A stretch of 64,000 nucleotides of DNA, taken from NCBI GenBank assembly GCA_016839055.1, contig JAEKNX010000001.1, forward strand, positions 124,001 to 188,000, given 5' to 3'. The position numbers were made by a program, and so were the translations under genes. The notes beneath the pieces are model-generated. The model ran no database searches. It saw nothing but the letters and a program-made list of their open reading frames with translations, and was not told the origin of the DNA. This stretch comes from Spirochaetales bacterium. GTDB taxonomy: Bacteria > Spirochaetota > Spirochaetia > UBA9216. This document shows, in pieces, positions 9,000 through 17,000 of the stretch; the stretch's first letter is position 1; each line of letters begins with the position of its first letter.

Positions 9000-10994
9000 C
9001 TAATTATTATTATTTAAACTATTGATAGAATTGGAACTCTGCCGCATGGAGTTGAGATTCCCTTCCATAGTTGCATATTTATTCTTAAGCTCCGCTTCCT
9101 TGTCAATCATTTTTAGCTCATAGTTTGCAATATCCCGTTCAGTTCGGTCTATTCTTGAATCGAGACTCGATATTCTATAGGAAATAATTCCGTTTGTCCC
9201 GGTAAAGGGTTTGGAGTATTCCTGAGTCTTATATGCCGCTCCGCTGTCAATTATCAGATCACCGTCTGAATCCCTTCCGAACAGGTCTTTTACGGTCTGG
9301 ATATTAACATCGAGGGCCGCGTCAAGTTCATCCTCATTTATTTCAATATATCCCCTCAGTTTTGAATTGTTAACTCCGCTTCCATATCCTGAGGAATTCG
9401 TAGAGATACCAATCTGTGAAAGCATCCGGATAGAATCGCTGCTGGTTGTTGAATAGGGTTCCATCATCAGCATCTGAAGGCGTGATTTCATCTGGATGAG
9501 AGTTGAATCTCCCTGGAAATATCCGATTCGTTCCTTCGCTGTCTTCGTTTCCTCTTCGGTGAAGTAATCAAGTTCAGAAATAATTGCCCCGTCATTTGTT
9601 GTAAGAATGCCGAGATCGGCCTGCAGTCTGTTATAGCTGCCGACAAAATTGATGATTTTATCTTTAATCTGTTCCCTGTCAGGGGTAATGTTCAGGGTAA
9701 CAGCTTCTTCATTTTCGCCTTTTAATGTCAGGGTGACTCCGGGGATGAGATCCTCGATAGTATTGCTTTTTCGTGAAATTTCTATGCCGTCTATCATGAG
9801 CCGTGAATTCGCGGCCTGAGCTATTGGACGAGCCGGCTCCCATTCTCCCCGGGCATCGGGATCATATATCTTGATTTCAGAGATAGTAATTTCCTTGTAG
9901 GTATTATTGTTCTGAAAAATTATCGAGTCGATCTTTCCTCCGAGCTGGGAAAGTTTAAGGCTTATTGTCTGCACACTAGCTGTATCCCTCAGGGATGGAA
10001 AATTTCGCTTTGTCCCTTCCGAGCCGGATGAGAAGACCTCAAGGTTTTCTATCTTTTCCGGAGGCTGCGGCTTTTCCCATGAGGGAAGTTTGACGATGGA
10101 ATCGGCATTCTCAATGTATACACCTTTGAAGCTCAGGTTTCCCGGATTCGGTTTTTCCGGTCCAGGCGGAGGGGTAGGGGGAACCCATTTTTGCTGCTCA
10201 AGATCATTGATAGTCACTTTGAATTCGACAAGAAGTTTTCCGTTGTCTATAACGGGAGGGTCTATCGGGAAACTGCCCGCTGCTCCGGGTTTAATCAGGG
10301 TTTCTTTTCCCGAGATAGCTTCGACTCCCGTTGAACCGGCGGCTGCCAGGGGAGGAATTATCCGGAGAGAGGAGTCAGTGCGCTTAAGTATTCCAGAAGC
10401 TATAGCAAATTCCAGAGCGCTTCCTTCCTTGAACTCAAGTTTATTTTCATAGCCTTCTTTGGTGGATTCAATTAGGAGTACGCTCGTGTCAGGACTGTCT
10501 TTGATAACCTGAGCCCTAAGCATGTCACGGCCTCGGCTGTTTATGCGGTCGGCCAGGCGCTCAAGGGTGCCGCCTCTGAAGTTGAAGGATATTTCCTCAT
10601 CACCAACAGCAAATTCATAGCTGCCCGAGGGAGCATCAAACTCTTTGTCCATGGAATCAGAGAGAAACCGATCGGCTGAGGCTTTCTGCAGTACTGTTAT
10701 TTCTTTTTCCTGTTCTACGGCGTTGCGGCTGGCTACTGCTGTGATTACTTTTTCGTTGGATGATTCTGCTATCCTTTCGTTAAAGGGGTTATTTGCCCCG
10801 TAGAGTCCTTTGGCTGTGTCTTGAAGTTTGGAAATGTTCTGGGAAAGATCCTGCCATATGGTTTTTTCGCTTTCATAAGTATCCCGTTCATCCTCTTTTC
10901 GTTTAAGAGGAATGCGCTCGAGTTCCATGAGCTTAGACACTATTTTATCGGTATTAAGTCCGCTGTTAACACCGGGGATTACTATATCAGGCAT
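9000..10994 (-). CDS. fliD: Flagellar filament capping protein FliD
   Basis: FliD (664 aa from this start) caps the filament and folds flagellin subunits at the tip. The N-terminus MPDIVIPGVNSGLNTDKIVSKLMELERIPL is the family signature. The C-terminus has the FliD_C pattern (GINTNS-like IGISTNSSGYGSG, then LDAALDVNIQTVKDLFG) and a terminal coiled coil. A TTG start at 11015 is possible, but ATG 10994 fits the family N-terminus, with a G-rich ribosome binding site upstream. It lies 28 bp downstream of flaG. The middle region carries a Pro-rich insert (PPTPPPGPEKPNPG). Confidence 0.94.
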   Translation of the reverse strand: MPDIVIPGVNSGLNTDKIVSKLMELERIPLKRKEDERDTYESEKTIWQDLSQNISKLQDTAKGLYGANNPFNERIAESSNEKVITAVASRNAVEQEKEITVLQKASADRFLSDSMDKEFDAPSGSYEFAVGDEEISFNFRGGTLERLADRINSRGRDMLRAQVIKDSPDTSVLLIESTKEGYENKLEFKEGSALEFAIASGILKRTDSSLRIIPPLAAAGSTGVEAISGKETLIKPGAAGSFPIDPPVIDNGKLLVEFKVTINDLEQQKWVPPTPPPGPEKPNPGNLSFKGVYIENADSIVKLPSWEKPQPPEKIENLEVFSSGSEGTKRNFPSLRDTASVQTISLKLSQLGGKIDSIIFQNNNTYKEITISEIKIYDPDARGEWEPARPIAQAANSRLMIDGIEISRKSNTIEDLIPGVTLTLKGENEEAVTLNITPDREQIKDKIINFVGSYNRLQADLGILTTNDGAIISELDYFTEEETKTAKERIGYFQGDSTLIQMKSRLQMLMMEPYSTTSSDSIRMLSQIGISTNSSGYGSGVNNSKLRGYIEINEDELDAALDVNIQTVKDLFGRDSDGDLIIDSGAAYKTQEYSKPFTGTNGIISYRISSLDSRIDRTERDIANYELKMIDKEAELKNKYATMEGNLNSMRQSSNSINSLNNNN

Positions 10995-11022
10995 CTGCTG
11001 TATATATCCCCCCAACGTATAG

Positions 11023-11442
11023 TTAGATAGTCGTATCGATTATCAATCCCATCGCTTCTTTCATTTTGGCATACAGCCTTTTAAGCTGATCGGGAGGGAT
11101 CTCCTTGATTACTTTATCGGTGTTAATATCGACTACCTTTACGATAACCTGGCCTAAATCCTTATCTATACTGAATTTGAGCTTCCGGTTAAAGACCTCC
11201 GTAATATCGATAATTTCTCTGAGATATTTTTCGGCATCTATTCTTTCTGCCTGTTCAGCTACATTTTGCATTTCGACTTCAAGCTGTTTTATAGCAGATT
11301 CCTTTGTTTTTTGATGCAGTTTTACAGCTTCTTCCGTTCTAGCCTTAACCTTGGATGAATCATTTTTTTGAATGGAAGTGTCAGCCCTTCGTTTTACCGG
11401 AGGCAAAGAATTTGAATTAATTGTCTGTAAATCAATTTCCAT
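11023..11442 (-). CDS. flaG: FlaG family protein
   Basis: FlaG proteins are small flagellin-locus proteins that affect filament length. The 139-aa product has a Lys/Glu-rich helical N-terminal half and the FlaG core at the C-terminus (NRKLKFSIDKDLGQVIVKVVD, then DKVIKEIPPDQLKRL). It lies between flaB and fliD, the usual flaB-flaG-fliD order. Upstream are the flaB terminator and two TACGTA palindromes (11462-11477). Confidence 0.88.
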   Translation of the reverse strand: MEIDLQTINSNSLPPVKRRADTSIQKNDSSKVKARTEEAVKLHQKTKESAIKQLEVEMQNVAEQAERIDAEKYLREIIDITEVFNRKLKFSIDKDLGQVIVKVVDINTDKVIKEIPPDQLKRLYAKMKEAMGLIIDTTI

Positions 11443-11461
11443 AACACCACTCCCTGGTTTA

Positions 11462-11477
11462 TACGTACCGCTACGTA
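11462..11477. promoter_or_regulatory. Paired TACGTA palindromes upstream of flaG
   Basis: The 6-bp palindrome TACGTA occurs twice, separated by CCGC, 20-35 bp upstream of the flaG ATG and downstream of the flaB terminator. The position would suit a regulatory site for flaG-fliD transcription. No regulator can be named. Confidence 0.3.
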
Positions 11478-11499
11478 CTTTGCGACCTATCAGCGCGGA

Positions 11500-11529
11500 A
11501 AAATCGAAAGGGGGCGCGAGCCCCTTTCG
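11500..11529 (-). terminator. Rho-independent terminator after the second flaB
   Basis: On the minus strand CGAAAGGGG pairs with CCCCTTTCG around a short GC-rich loop, followed by ATTTTT. The 9-bp stem with a T-tract is a typical terminator for the flaB gene ending at 11584, and it separates the flagellin from flaG-fliD. Confidence 0.85.
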
Positions 11530-11583
11530 TTAAAAATCATAAAAAGATAACGTCCAGAAATCTTTTTATAAACGGATTCATTA

Positions 11584-12435
11584 CTATAGTAACTGAAGAA
11601 CTGACTGTGGCTGAGTATTCGCCTGGGCAAGAACTGCGGTACTTGATTGTGTAAGTATCTGGTTCTTGACATATTCAGACATCTCGGCTGCCATATCAAC
11701 GTCACGGATAGATGATTCCGCTGCCTGAAGGTTTTCTGCTGCAATTGCAACACCCTTCGAAGCTACTTCGAACCTATTCTGGTATGCACCAAGATCGGCT
11801 CTCTGTTTTGAAACCTGCTTGAGTGCGCTGTCTACAAGCCCGATGGCCATGTTTGCGTTTTCAGGAGTCGCGATATTTATGCTTCCCTCACCACCCTGGA
11901 TGTTTTCGATTCCAAGAGCAGCAGCTGTCATTGTCCCAACAAAGATTCTTTCGTTCTGATCCATATTGGCACCGACCTGGAACTGCATTATCTGACCAGT
12001 TGCTGAATCACTTGCAAAACCGCCTGTTAACATGTTCATTCCGTTGAACTGAGCATGTGAAGCAATTCTGTTGACTTCATCAACAAGCTGGGAAACTTCT
12101 ACCTGAATCTGCATTCTATCTTCTTCGGTGTAGATTCCATTTGCTGACTGTACAGACAGTTCTCTAAGTCTGTGCAGAATATCCTGGGTATTCGAAAGAA
12201 AACCCTCGGTGGTCTGAATGAAAGATACACCGTTTTCAATGTTTCTTTCGGCCTGATTCAGTCCCCTTATCTGGCTTCTGAGTTTTTCAGAAACGGCCAG
12301 TCCGGAAGCGTCATCGCCACCTTTGTTTATTCTCATGCCGGAACTCAATTTTTCGATGTTTCCGGCCATATCAGCAGATTTTGAGCTTAGCTGTCTATTT
12401 GCATAAGAAGCACTCAAGTTATGATTAATTATCAT
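11584..12435 (-). CDS. flaB: Flagellin FlaB (core filament protein), copy 2
   Basis: Spirochaetal FlaB proteins form the core of the periplasmic flagellar filament. At 283 aa with no hypervariable D2/D3 domains it has the usual FlaB size. The N-terminal D0/D1 ([19 protein letters not shown]...[29 protein letters not shown], split here) and C-terminal D1/D0 ([36 protein letters not shown]) are conserved. AGGAGG sits 5 bp before the ATG, and a hairpin with a CAAGGGATG loop lies just upstream. It differs clearly from the flaB at 12658, so the filament is probably built from at least two flagellins. Confidence 0.96.
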   Translation of the reverse strand: MIINHNLSASYANRQLSSKSADMAGNIEKLSSGMRINKGGDDASGLAVSEKLRSQIRGLNQAERNIENGVSFIQTTEGFLSNTQDILHRLRELSVQSANGIYTEEDRMQIQVEVSQLVDEVNRIASHAQFNGMNMLTGGFASDSATGQIMQFQVGANMDQNERIFVGTMTAAALGIENIQGGEGSINIATPENANMAIGLVDSALKQVSKQRADLGAYQNRFEVASKGVAIAAENLQAAESSIRDVDMAAEMSEYVKNQILTQSSTAVLAQANTQPQSVLQLL

Positions 12436-12440
12436 ATAAC

Positions 12441-12476
12441 CCTCCTTGATAGGTTAAGAAGGCATCCCTTGCCTTC
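12441..12476 (-). promoter_or_regulatory. flaB (copy 2) leader: candidate CsrA-binding hairpin plus ribosome binding site
   Basis: On the minus strand GAAGGCA-AGGGA-TGCCTTC forms a perfect 7-bp stem whose 5-nt loop carries GGA (12476-12458). The ribosome binding site AAGGAGGG (about 12447-12440) follows 11 bp later and supplies a second GGA. One GGA in a hairpin loop plus one in the Shine-Dalgarno is the arrangement of known CsrA-repressed flagellin leaders. Confidence 0.55.
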
Positions 12477-12531
12477 GTTTTTTTGCATGGCGGTACAGAA
12501 AACCAGAAGATACTCGCGCTTCTTCGCTTAG

Positions 12532-12582
12532 TATGTCTCCTGCACAACAAGGAGACATCCCGATTTCAGACGAAATCAGGAA
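12532..12582 (-). promoter_or_regulatory. Structured 5' leader of flaB copy 2 (two hairpins)
   Basis: The 222-bp gap between the two flaB genes holds two clear hairpins on the minus strand. One is CTGATTTC-GTCT-GAAATCGG (about 12581-12562, one wobble pair). The other is ATGTCTCC, a 10-nt loop and GGAGACAT (12557-12532). Neither has a T-tract. They may protect the mRNA end or processing site, or form part of a regulated leader; extra GGA motifs (AAGGAGA, CAGGAGA) occur in them. Confidence 0.5.
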
Positions 12583-12593
12583 ATCTCCTTAAA

Positions 12594-12622
12594 TTACCAC
12601 GCATTCAGAGGGTGTTTTTCAA
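12594..12622 (-). promoter_or_regulatory. Possible promoter for flaB copy 2
   Basis: On the minus strand TTGAAA (12622-12617), 17 bp and TGGTAA (12599-12594) make a moderate sigma-70-like promoter in the gap between the flagellin genes. Flagellins are often sigma-28 dependent, and I saw no convincing sigma-28 match on this strand, so this is tentative. Confidence 0.3.
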
Positions 12623-12657
12623 AGAACTTAGAACAATACTCTAGAAATTATAGTCCT

Positions 12658-13518
12658 TTATCCCAGGATTTGCAATACAGATTGTGTTTTCATATTAGCC
12701 TGAGCTAACATTGCTGTTCCGGCCTGTACAAGAATCTGGTTCTTTGTGTAATTAACCATCTGGCTTGCCATGTCGGTGTCTCTGATTCTTGACTCAGCAG
12801 CCTGCAGGTTTTCAGCACCTACGTCGAGTCCCTGTGCGGCATATTCAAGTCTGTTCTGGTATGCGCCAAGATCTGCTCTCTGCTTGTTGACAGTCTTAAG
12901 AGCCTTGTCGACTACACCAATAGCCATGTTTGAGCCTTCGGGTGATTCGAGTGAAATAATCTTTTCGCTTCCCATTTCTCTCATTCCGAGTGAGTTAGAA
13001 GTCATAGTTCCGATATATACTCTTTCTCTCTGGTCGATGTTTGCGCCGATGTGGAACCACATTGAAGCTGTTACGGTGTTTTCACCGGTTTCAGCCGCGA
13101 AACGACCTGTGAGCATGTTCATACCATTGAACTGTGCGTGTGATGCAATTCTGTCTATTTCATCAACGAGCTGTGAGACCTCAACCTGAATCTGCATTCT
13201 GTCTTCTTCTGTGTAGATTCCATTTGCAGACTGTACTGAAAGTTCTCTAACTCTCTGAAGTATGTCCTGAGTTGCACCAAGGTAACCTTCTGTTGCCTGG
13301 ATGAAAGATATGCCGTTCGAAGCATTGTCTGATGCCTGTTTGAGGCCTCTAATCTGTGAACGCATTTTTTCGGATACTGCGAGTCCTGATGCATCGTCTC
13401 CGGCTCTGTTGATTCTGAGACCTGATGACAGTTTTTCCATATCCTTTGTGTTAGCCGCATTGGTCTGGCTTAACTGTCTGTTTGCGAACATCGCACTAAT
13501 GTTGTGATTTATTATCAT
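12658..13518 (-). CDS. flaB: Flagellin FlaB (core filament protein), copy 1
   Basis: This is a second FlaB core flagellin (286 aa). The D0/D1 N-terminus ([48 protein letters not shown]) and C-terminus ([38 protein letters not shown]) are conserved. An earlier ATG at 13530 lies within the ribosome binding site GGAGGA, so ATG 13518 is the start. It is first in the minus-strand flagellar filament cluster. The leader carries a hairpin with a CAAGGATG loop. Confidence 0.96.
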   Translation of the reverse strand: MIINHNISAMFANRQLSQTNAANTKDMEKLSSGLRINRAGDDASGLAVSEKMRSQIRGLKQASDNASNGISFIQATEGYLGATQDILQRVRELSVQSANGIYTEEDRMQIQVEVSQLVDEIDRIASHAQFNGMNMLTGRFAAETGENTVTASMWFHIGANIDQRERVYIGTMTSNSLGMREMGSEKIISLESPEGSNMAIGVVDKALKTVNKQRADLGAYQNRLEYAAQGLDVGAENLQAAESRIRDTDMASQMVNYTKNQILVQAGTAMLAQANMKTQSVLQILG

Positions 13519-13520
13519 GA

Positions 13521-13554
13521 TTTCCTCCATGGAATTATATGGGCATCCTTGCCC
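13521..13554 (-). promoter_or_regulatory. flaB (copy 1) leader: candidate CsrA-binding hairpin plus ribosome binding site
   Basis: On the minus strand GGGCA-AGGA-TGCCC (13554-13541) is a perfect 5-bp stem presenting AGGA in the loop; CAAGGATG matches the CsrA consensus core CARGGAUG. The ribosome binding site GGAGGA (13528-13523) lies 12 bp downstream and gives a second GGA. This double site matches the BS1/BS2 layout of the Bacillus hag leader. Confidence 0.6.
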
Positions 13555-13556
13555 GG

Positions 13557-13571
13557 CTCCGCTACGCGGAG
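13557..13571 (-). promoter_or_regulatory. Perfect 6-bp hairpin in the flaB copy 1 leader
   Basis: CTCCGC-GTA-GCGGAG on the minus strand forms a 6-bp stem with a 3-nt loop, two bases upstream of the CsrA-like hairpin. It resembles the CTCC-GAA-GGAG dyads repeated after csrA. It may stabilise the leader or present a further GGA. Confidence 0.45.
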
Positions 13572-13858
13572 TAATTACCTTTTTAAACCGATTTTTATCG
13601 ATTTTTACAAATAACGCTAAGCCAAACTAAATTTATCCCGATAATTTGACTATGGGGGGAAGACTGGAGTTTCCAGCTGGAAAACTCTGATTTCTACCCT
13701 TAATTCATATATCGACTAGGCCATTCTTAACCTTTACCCCAAATTAAAAAAATAATTCGTATTTCCTCTTTTTTTTATCTAAGGCCATTAATAGGCTTAA
13801 TCAGGTTCAAATAAGGTGAAAACAGAGATTGAAACCTTAATTAATATTTGATTTCGGG
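13572..13858. other. AT-rich intergenic region upstream of flaB
   Basis: This stretch has no convincing gene. It should hold the flaB promoter, but no clear sigma-28 or sigma-70 pair was found on the minus strand. A sigma-28-like motif (TAAGCCAA, 11 bp, CCCGATAA at 13618-13644) reads on the plus strand, away from flaB. The right end borders the decayed restriction island. Confidence 0.5.
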
Positions 13859-14176
13859 GTGGTCCGGAGGCCTTTTAAGAGTATTGGCCATGGATGGGGT
13901 AAAGGCCGCGGTGACTGCGCTTCTCTGTGCTTCCTCCAGGAACAACACGCCATCGTCCGCGAAATAGAATCCCGCCTGTCGGTCTGCGATAAGGTCGAAG
14001 AAAGCATCAGACAGGGGCTGGAAAAGGCCGAGGCCTTGCGTCAGAGTATCCTTGAATAAGCCTTCGAGGGTAAACTTTTAAGTCCTGCTGAAATAGAGAA
14101 ATGCAAGGTTGAATCTGATTATGAGCCTGCGGCAGTTTTTTTGGAACGGATAAAAGCGGGGAAAATGAAAAAATGA
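13859..14176 (+). pseudogene. Remnant of a type I restriction specificity subunit (HsdS, C-terminal tail)
   Basis: Reading from the GTG at 13859, the frame gives LQEQHAIVREIESRL...VEESIRQGLEKAEALRQSILE, which is the C-terminal coiled coil of HsdS proteins. A TAA follows where the family has Lys. The same frame continues AFEGKLLSPAEIEKCKVE and ends at TGA 14176, so the tail of an hsdS gene is present with an internal stop (14057-14059). The two target-recognition domains and the N-terminus are missing. The first ~15 residues do not look like HsdS and may be junction sequence. Confidence 0.75.
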
Positions 14177-14210
14177 AGGACAAGGTAACGAAAACAGAAA
14201 GTTAGATTGA

Positions 14211-15020
14211 AATCTACAAGGTTGTAGAACTACCGAGGATTCCTCGGTAGTTCAGCAAGAGGGGCAGAGGCAGGTTAGGAGAAAAATCAGATTTTACAAT
14301 CTTGATGCAATTATTTCGGTAGGATACAGGGTTAATTCTAAAAGAGGTACCCAGTTCCGCCAATGGGCCACCTCTCGCTTGAAAGATTACCTTGTACAGG
14401 GATACGCGATAAACGAAAAGCGTCTGGACCAGAAACAGCAACAGGTTGAATATCTTAAAACCGGAATCCGAATCCTCGGCCGTGCAATTGACGCGGCAAC
14501 CGATGAATCTAATAAACAGGTATTTGAGACCTTTGCCAAAGGGTTGGCCCTCCTTGATGACTATGACCATGAAGAGCTGGATGCTAAAGGAACAATAACC
14601 CGCAAGACAGATTATCCCTCCTTTCAGGACTAAATGGATTTGATTGCAGAGATGTATTCTGATTTTGAGTCTGATGTCTTTGCTCAGCCCAAGGATGAGA
14701 GTTTTAACAGTTCGATTAACCAGATTAAGCAGAGCTTTGGTGGACAGGAACTCTATCCGACAATCGAGTGTAAGGCTGCCAATCTGCTTTATTTTATAAC
14801 CAAGAACCACTCCTTTGTTGACGGTAACAAGCGAATAGCAGCAGCCTGTTTCGTTTATTTTTTGGAGCGGAACAAGGCGCTTATTAAAGATGACGGCAGT
14901 CCCATAATTGACAACACAACCCTGGCGGCTCTGACCCTCTTCATAGCGACAAGCAAGGCTGAAGAATCAGAGACTGTTAAGAGATTAACAATAAGCATAC
15001 TAAACAGGAACAAACTATAA
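14211..15020 (+). pseudogene. RhuM/Fic-type protein, N-terminally deleted and split by an in-frame stop
   Basis: RhuM-Fic fusion proteins often sit inside type I restriction loci. From about 14250 the frame reads VQQEGQRQVRRKIRFYNLDA and then IISVGYRVNSKRGTQFRQWA, running into LKDYLVQGYAINEKRL, the RhuM core. It stops at TAA 14631-14633. The same frame then resumes at ATG 14634 with MDLIAEMYSDF... and the Fic motif HSFVDGNKR, ending at 15020. The winged-helix N-terminus is absent. A 128-aa Fic half could still be translated from 14634. The stop overlaps the next gene start by 1 bp. Confidence 0.75.
14227..14253. repeat. Perfect 12-bp palindrome at the broken edge of the RhuM gene
   Basis: GAACTACCGAGG, a 3-nt ATT loop and CCTCGGTAGTTC form a perfect hairpin of 12 bp. 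It lies exactly where recognisable RhuM sequence begins, so it may mark the deletion joint or a small inserted palindrome. Confidence 0.8.
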
Positions 15021-15832
15021 TGACAGACTCAGCTATAATTTCAAAAATATGGAACCTCGCCAATGTTCTTCGTGATGACGGAGTAGGCTACGGCGATTAC
15101 CTCGAACAGATTACCTACCTCCTCTTTCTTAAAATGGCCGATGAGCTCTCAAAGCCTCCATATAACAAAGATCTGAAGTTTCCGCGTCTGAAAGACGTTG
15201 AAGGAAAAGAGATTGTAGCGAGTATAAGGCGGATGTGTCTGATGAATATGTATCTTCATAACATCGGAGAGATTGACGGAGATAGCTTTCTCTCGGCTAA
15301 CGACGCGCTGATTTCCGATAACGGCGTTCGCTATGATTATGTGCTGGCTAACCCTCCCTTTGGTAAAAAAAGCAGCATGACCATCACCAATGAATCGGGT
15401 GAAGTTCAAAAGGAAGACCTGAGTTATAACCGTCAGGATTTCTGGGAGACTTCCTCGAACAAGCAGCTTAATTTTCAGCCGCACATCAAGACTCAGCTGA
15501 AAATAACAGGGGAGGCCGCTGTTGTTCTTCCTGATAACGTCCTCTTTGAAGGGGGAGCAGGCGAAGAGGTTAGAAAGCAGCTGATGAAGACAACCGAAAC
15601 CTGGAGTGAGCAAAACCCGGAAGGCCGGTGGCGCCGCTTCAGCTATGAGGAGATTCTTGCCCGGGATAAGACCAACCTCGATATTTTCTGGCTCAAAGAT
15701 AAAAGTCTGACCGATTTAGATAATCTGCCCGACCCGGATATCCTGGCAAATGAGATAATTGAAAACATTGAATCAGGCCTGAATGCCTTCAGAGATATTA
15801 TGGAAACAATAAACGGAACTTCCGGGGAGTAG
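15020..15832 (+). pseudogene. Type I restriction methyltransferase (HsdM) with two internal deletions
   Basis: HsdM proteins are about 500 aa; this frame has 270. The N-terminus (AIISKIWNLANVLRDDGVGYGDYLEQITYLLFLKM) is normal up to about residue 55. It then jumps to IRRMCLMNMYLHNIG, omitting the region with the SAM-binding motif I. Motif IV (NPPFG, about residue 113) and the PDNVLFEGGAGEEVRKQLM block remain. A second gap follows before WSEQNPEGRWRRFSYEEILARDKTNLDIFWLKD. Both gaps kept the reading frame. Without motif I it should not methylate. It overlaps the Fic half by 1 bp. Confidence 0.8.
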
Positions 15833-15868
15833 GTTATTATCTTTTAATGATTATCTTCGAAAAAACAT

Positions 15869-15899
15869 TTGACTCTCCACCGGGGGGAGAGCTGATATT
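15869..15899 (+). promoter_or_regulatory. MerR-type promoter with 19-bp spacer and dyad operator
   Basis: TTGACT (15869-15874) and GATATT (15894-15899) are 19 bp apart. The spacer region holds the dyad CTCTCC-N7-GGAGAG (15873-15891). An over-long spacer with a central dyad is the hallmark of MerR-activated promoters, and GACTCTCC-type half sites occur in BmrR/Mta-like operators. The downstream pair of genes includes a MerR regulator with a GyrI-like domain, so autoregulation is likely. Confidence 0.7.
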
Positions 15900-15927
15900 G
15901 GGACAAAACTTATAGGAGGTGATGCGT

Positions 15928-16986
15928 ATGCGTATCATTGTGTCCCTTTTTCTTCTTGCAGGTCTTGTCTCTTGCGGGGGAGGAAGCTATGTTCCCGGCC
16001 GCCTGGCCGACGAAGGGGACTTGCTGTTCCCGAAGCAGACAAATTCTGCGGATCAATTCTGGCAGATGGATGCCGAAACCAGGCTTTACCACTTTTCCCA
16101 GGGGGATGAAGATGGATTGCCTGTTTTAATTGTACACGGAGGTCCGGGTGTTCCCACCCTGGAGCCGTGGGAAGGTCTGTCTGGAATCAAAGGCTACAGA
16201 TTCCATTATTACCACCAACGCGGCTGCGGAGAGTCAACCAGACCTTTTTCAGCCTTCGAGTCTAAAAACTACGGGAAAAACATGAAAGTTTTAGAGGAAG
16301 GTCTGGGATTATCTCGCCACCTGGAGGATATAGAGAAGATCCGTCTTATTCTGGGGCAGGAGAAGATTATTTTAATAGGGCATTCTTTCGGGGGATTTAT
16401 AGCGGCCCTTTACGCCATAGAGTTCCCTGAGAGGGTGGAGAAGATGATTTTGGTGGAACCTGCCGATATGCTGAGTTTTCCGCCGGCTCATGGTGGGATG
16501 AACCAGATTCAGCAATGGCTTTCCGAAGATGAGAATGAAAAATATGAAGCATTCCTGAAAGAGTACTTTAACTATAAGGACTTTTTTAAGAAAACCGAAG
16601 AGGAGCTGGCAAAATTAAACCAAAGATACGGAGACTTTTACCTCCGGGCGCTGGCAAGCCGATACCCGGAAACAGCAACGACTCTTAATGCCTCCTCTGG
16701 GAATTCGGCGGCCTTTGGGTATTCAAAGAATGGCGGTTACAGTACCCACGCGGTTTATTTTAGCCTCGGGAGAAAATACGACTTCAGAGAACTGCCGGGA
16801 GAGCTAACGATGCCTGTACTGGTTGTCCATGGAGCCAAAGATCTTTACGGACCGGAAGCTGCTCTTGAATGGGCGGAAAGTTTTCCAAGATCGGTGTATA
16901 ATGAATTTCAGAATTCAAGCCATTTTCCCTTCAATGAAGAGCCTGAGGTCTTCGAAGAATTGGTGGAAAATTTTTTAAATAACTGA
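15928..16986 (+). CDS. Lipoprotein alpha/beta hydrolase, proline iminopeptidase-like (S33)
   Basis: A lipoprotein signal (MRIIVSLFLLAGLVSC, lipobox Cys at residue 16) puts this enzyme in the envelope. The mature part has HGGPG (oxyanion region), HQRGCGEST (the S33-type DQRGCG box with H for D), the nucleophile elbow GHSFGG, and a C-terminal Asp (HGAKDLYGP) and His (NSSHFPF) that complete a catalytic triad. It is therefore a probable peptidase or esterase. ATG 15928 is chosen because AGGAGGT at 15914-15920 is 7 bp upstream; GTG 15919 and ATG 15922 overlap or abut that site. It is followed by a MerR regulator and preceded by a MerR-type promoter. Confidence 0.88.
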   Translation: MRIIVSLFLLAGLVSCGGGSYVPGRLADEGDLLFPKQTNSADQFWQMDAETRLYHFSQGDEDGLPVLIVHGGPGVPTLEPWEGLSGIKGYRFHYYHQRGCGESTRPFSAFESKNYGKNMKVLEEGLGLSRHLEDIEKIRLILGQEKIILIGHSFGGFIAALYAIEFPERVEKMILVEPADMLSFPPAHGGMNQIQQWLSEDENEKYEAFLKEYFNYKDFFKKTEEELAKLNQRYGDFYLRALASRYPETATTLNASSGNSAAFGYSKNGGYSTHAVYFSLGRKYDFRELPGELTMPVLVVHGAKDLYGPEAALEWAESFPRSVYNEFQNSSHFPFNEEPEVFEELVENFLNN

Positions 16987-17000
16987 TAATGGGGACGCAG

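Noticed and set aside
10090-10452. Plus-strand reading frame of 120 codons inside fliD
   Set aside because: It is antisense to a well-conserved gene and looks like no known protein.
13618-13644. Sigma-28 promoter (TAAGCCAA-N11-CCCGATAA) for flagellin
   Set aside because: It reads on the plus strand, away from flaB, toward a pseudogene, so it cannot drive the flagellin; chance similarity is likely.
14214-14810. Minus-strand frame of 198 codons over the RhuM/Fic remnant
   Set aside because: It is antisense to recognisable RhuM and Fic motifs and has no family features.
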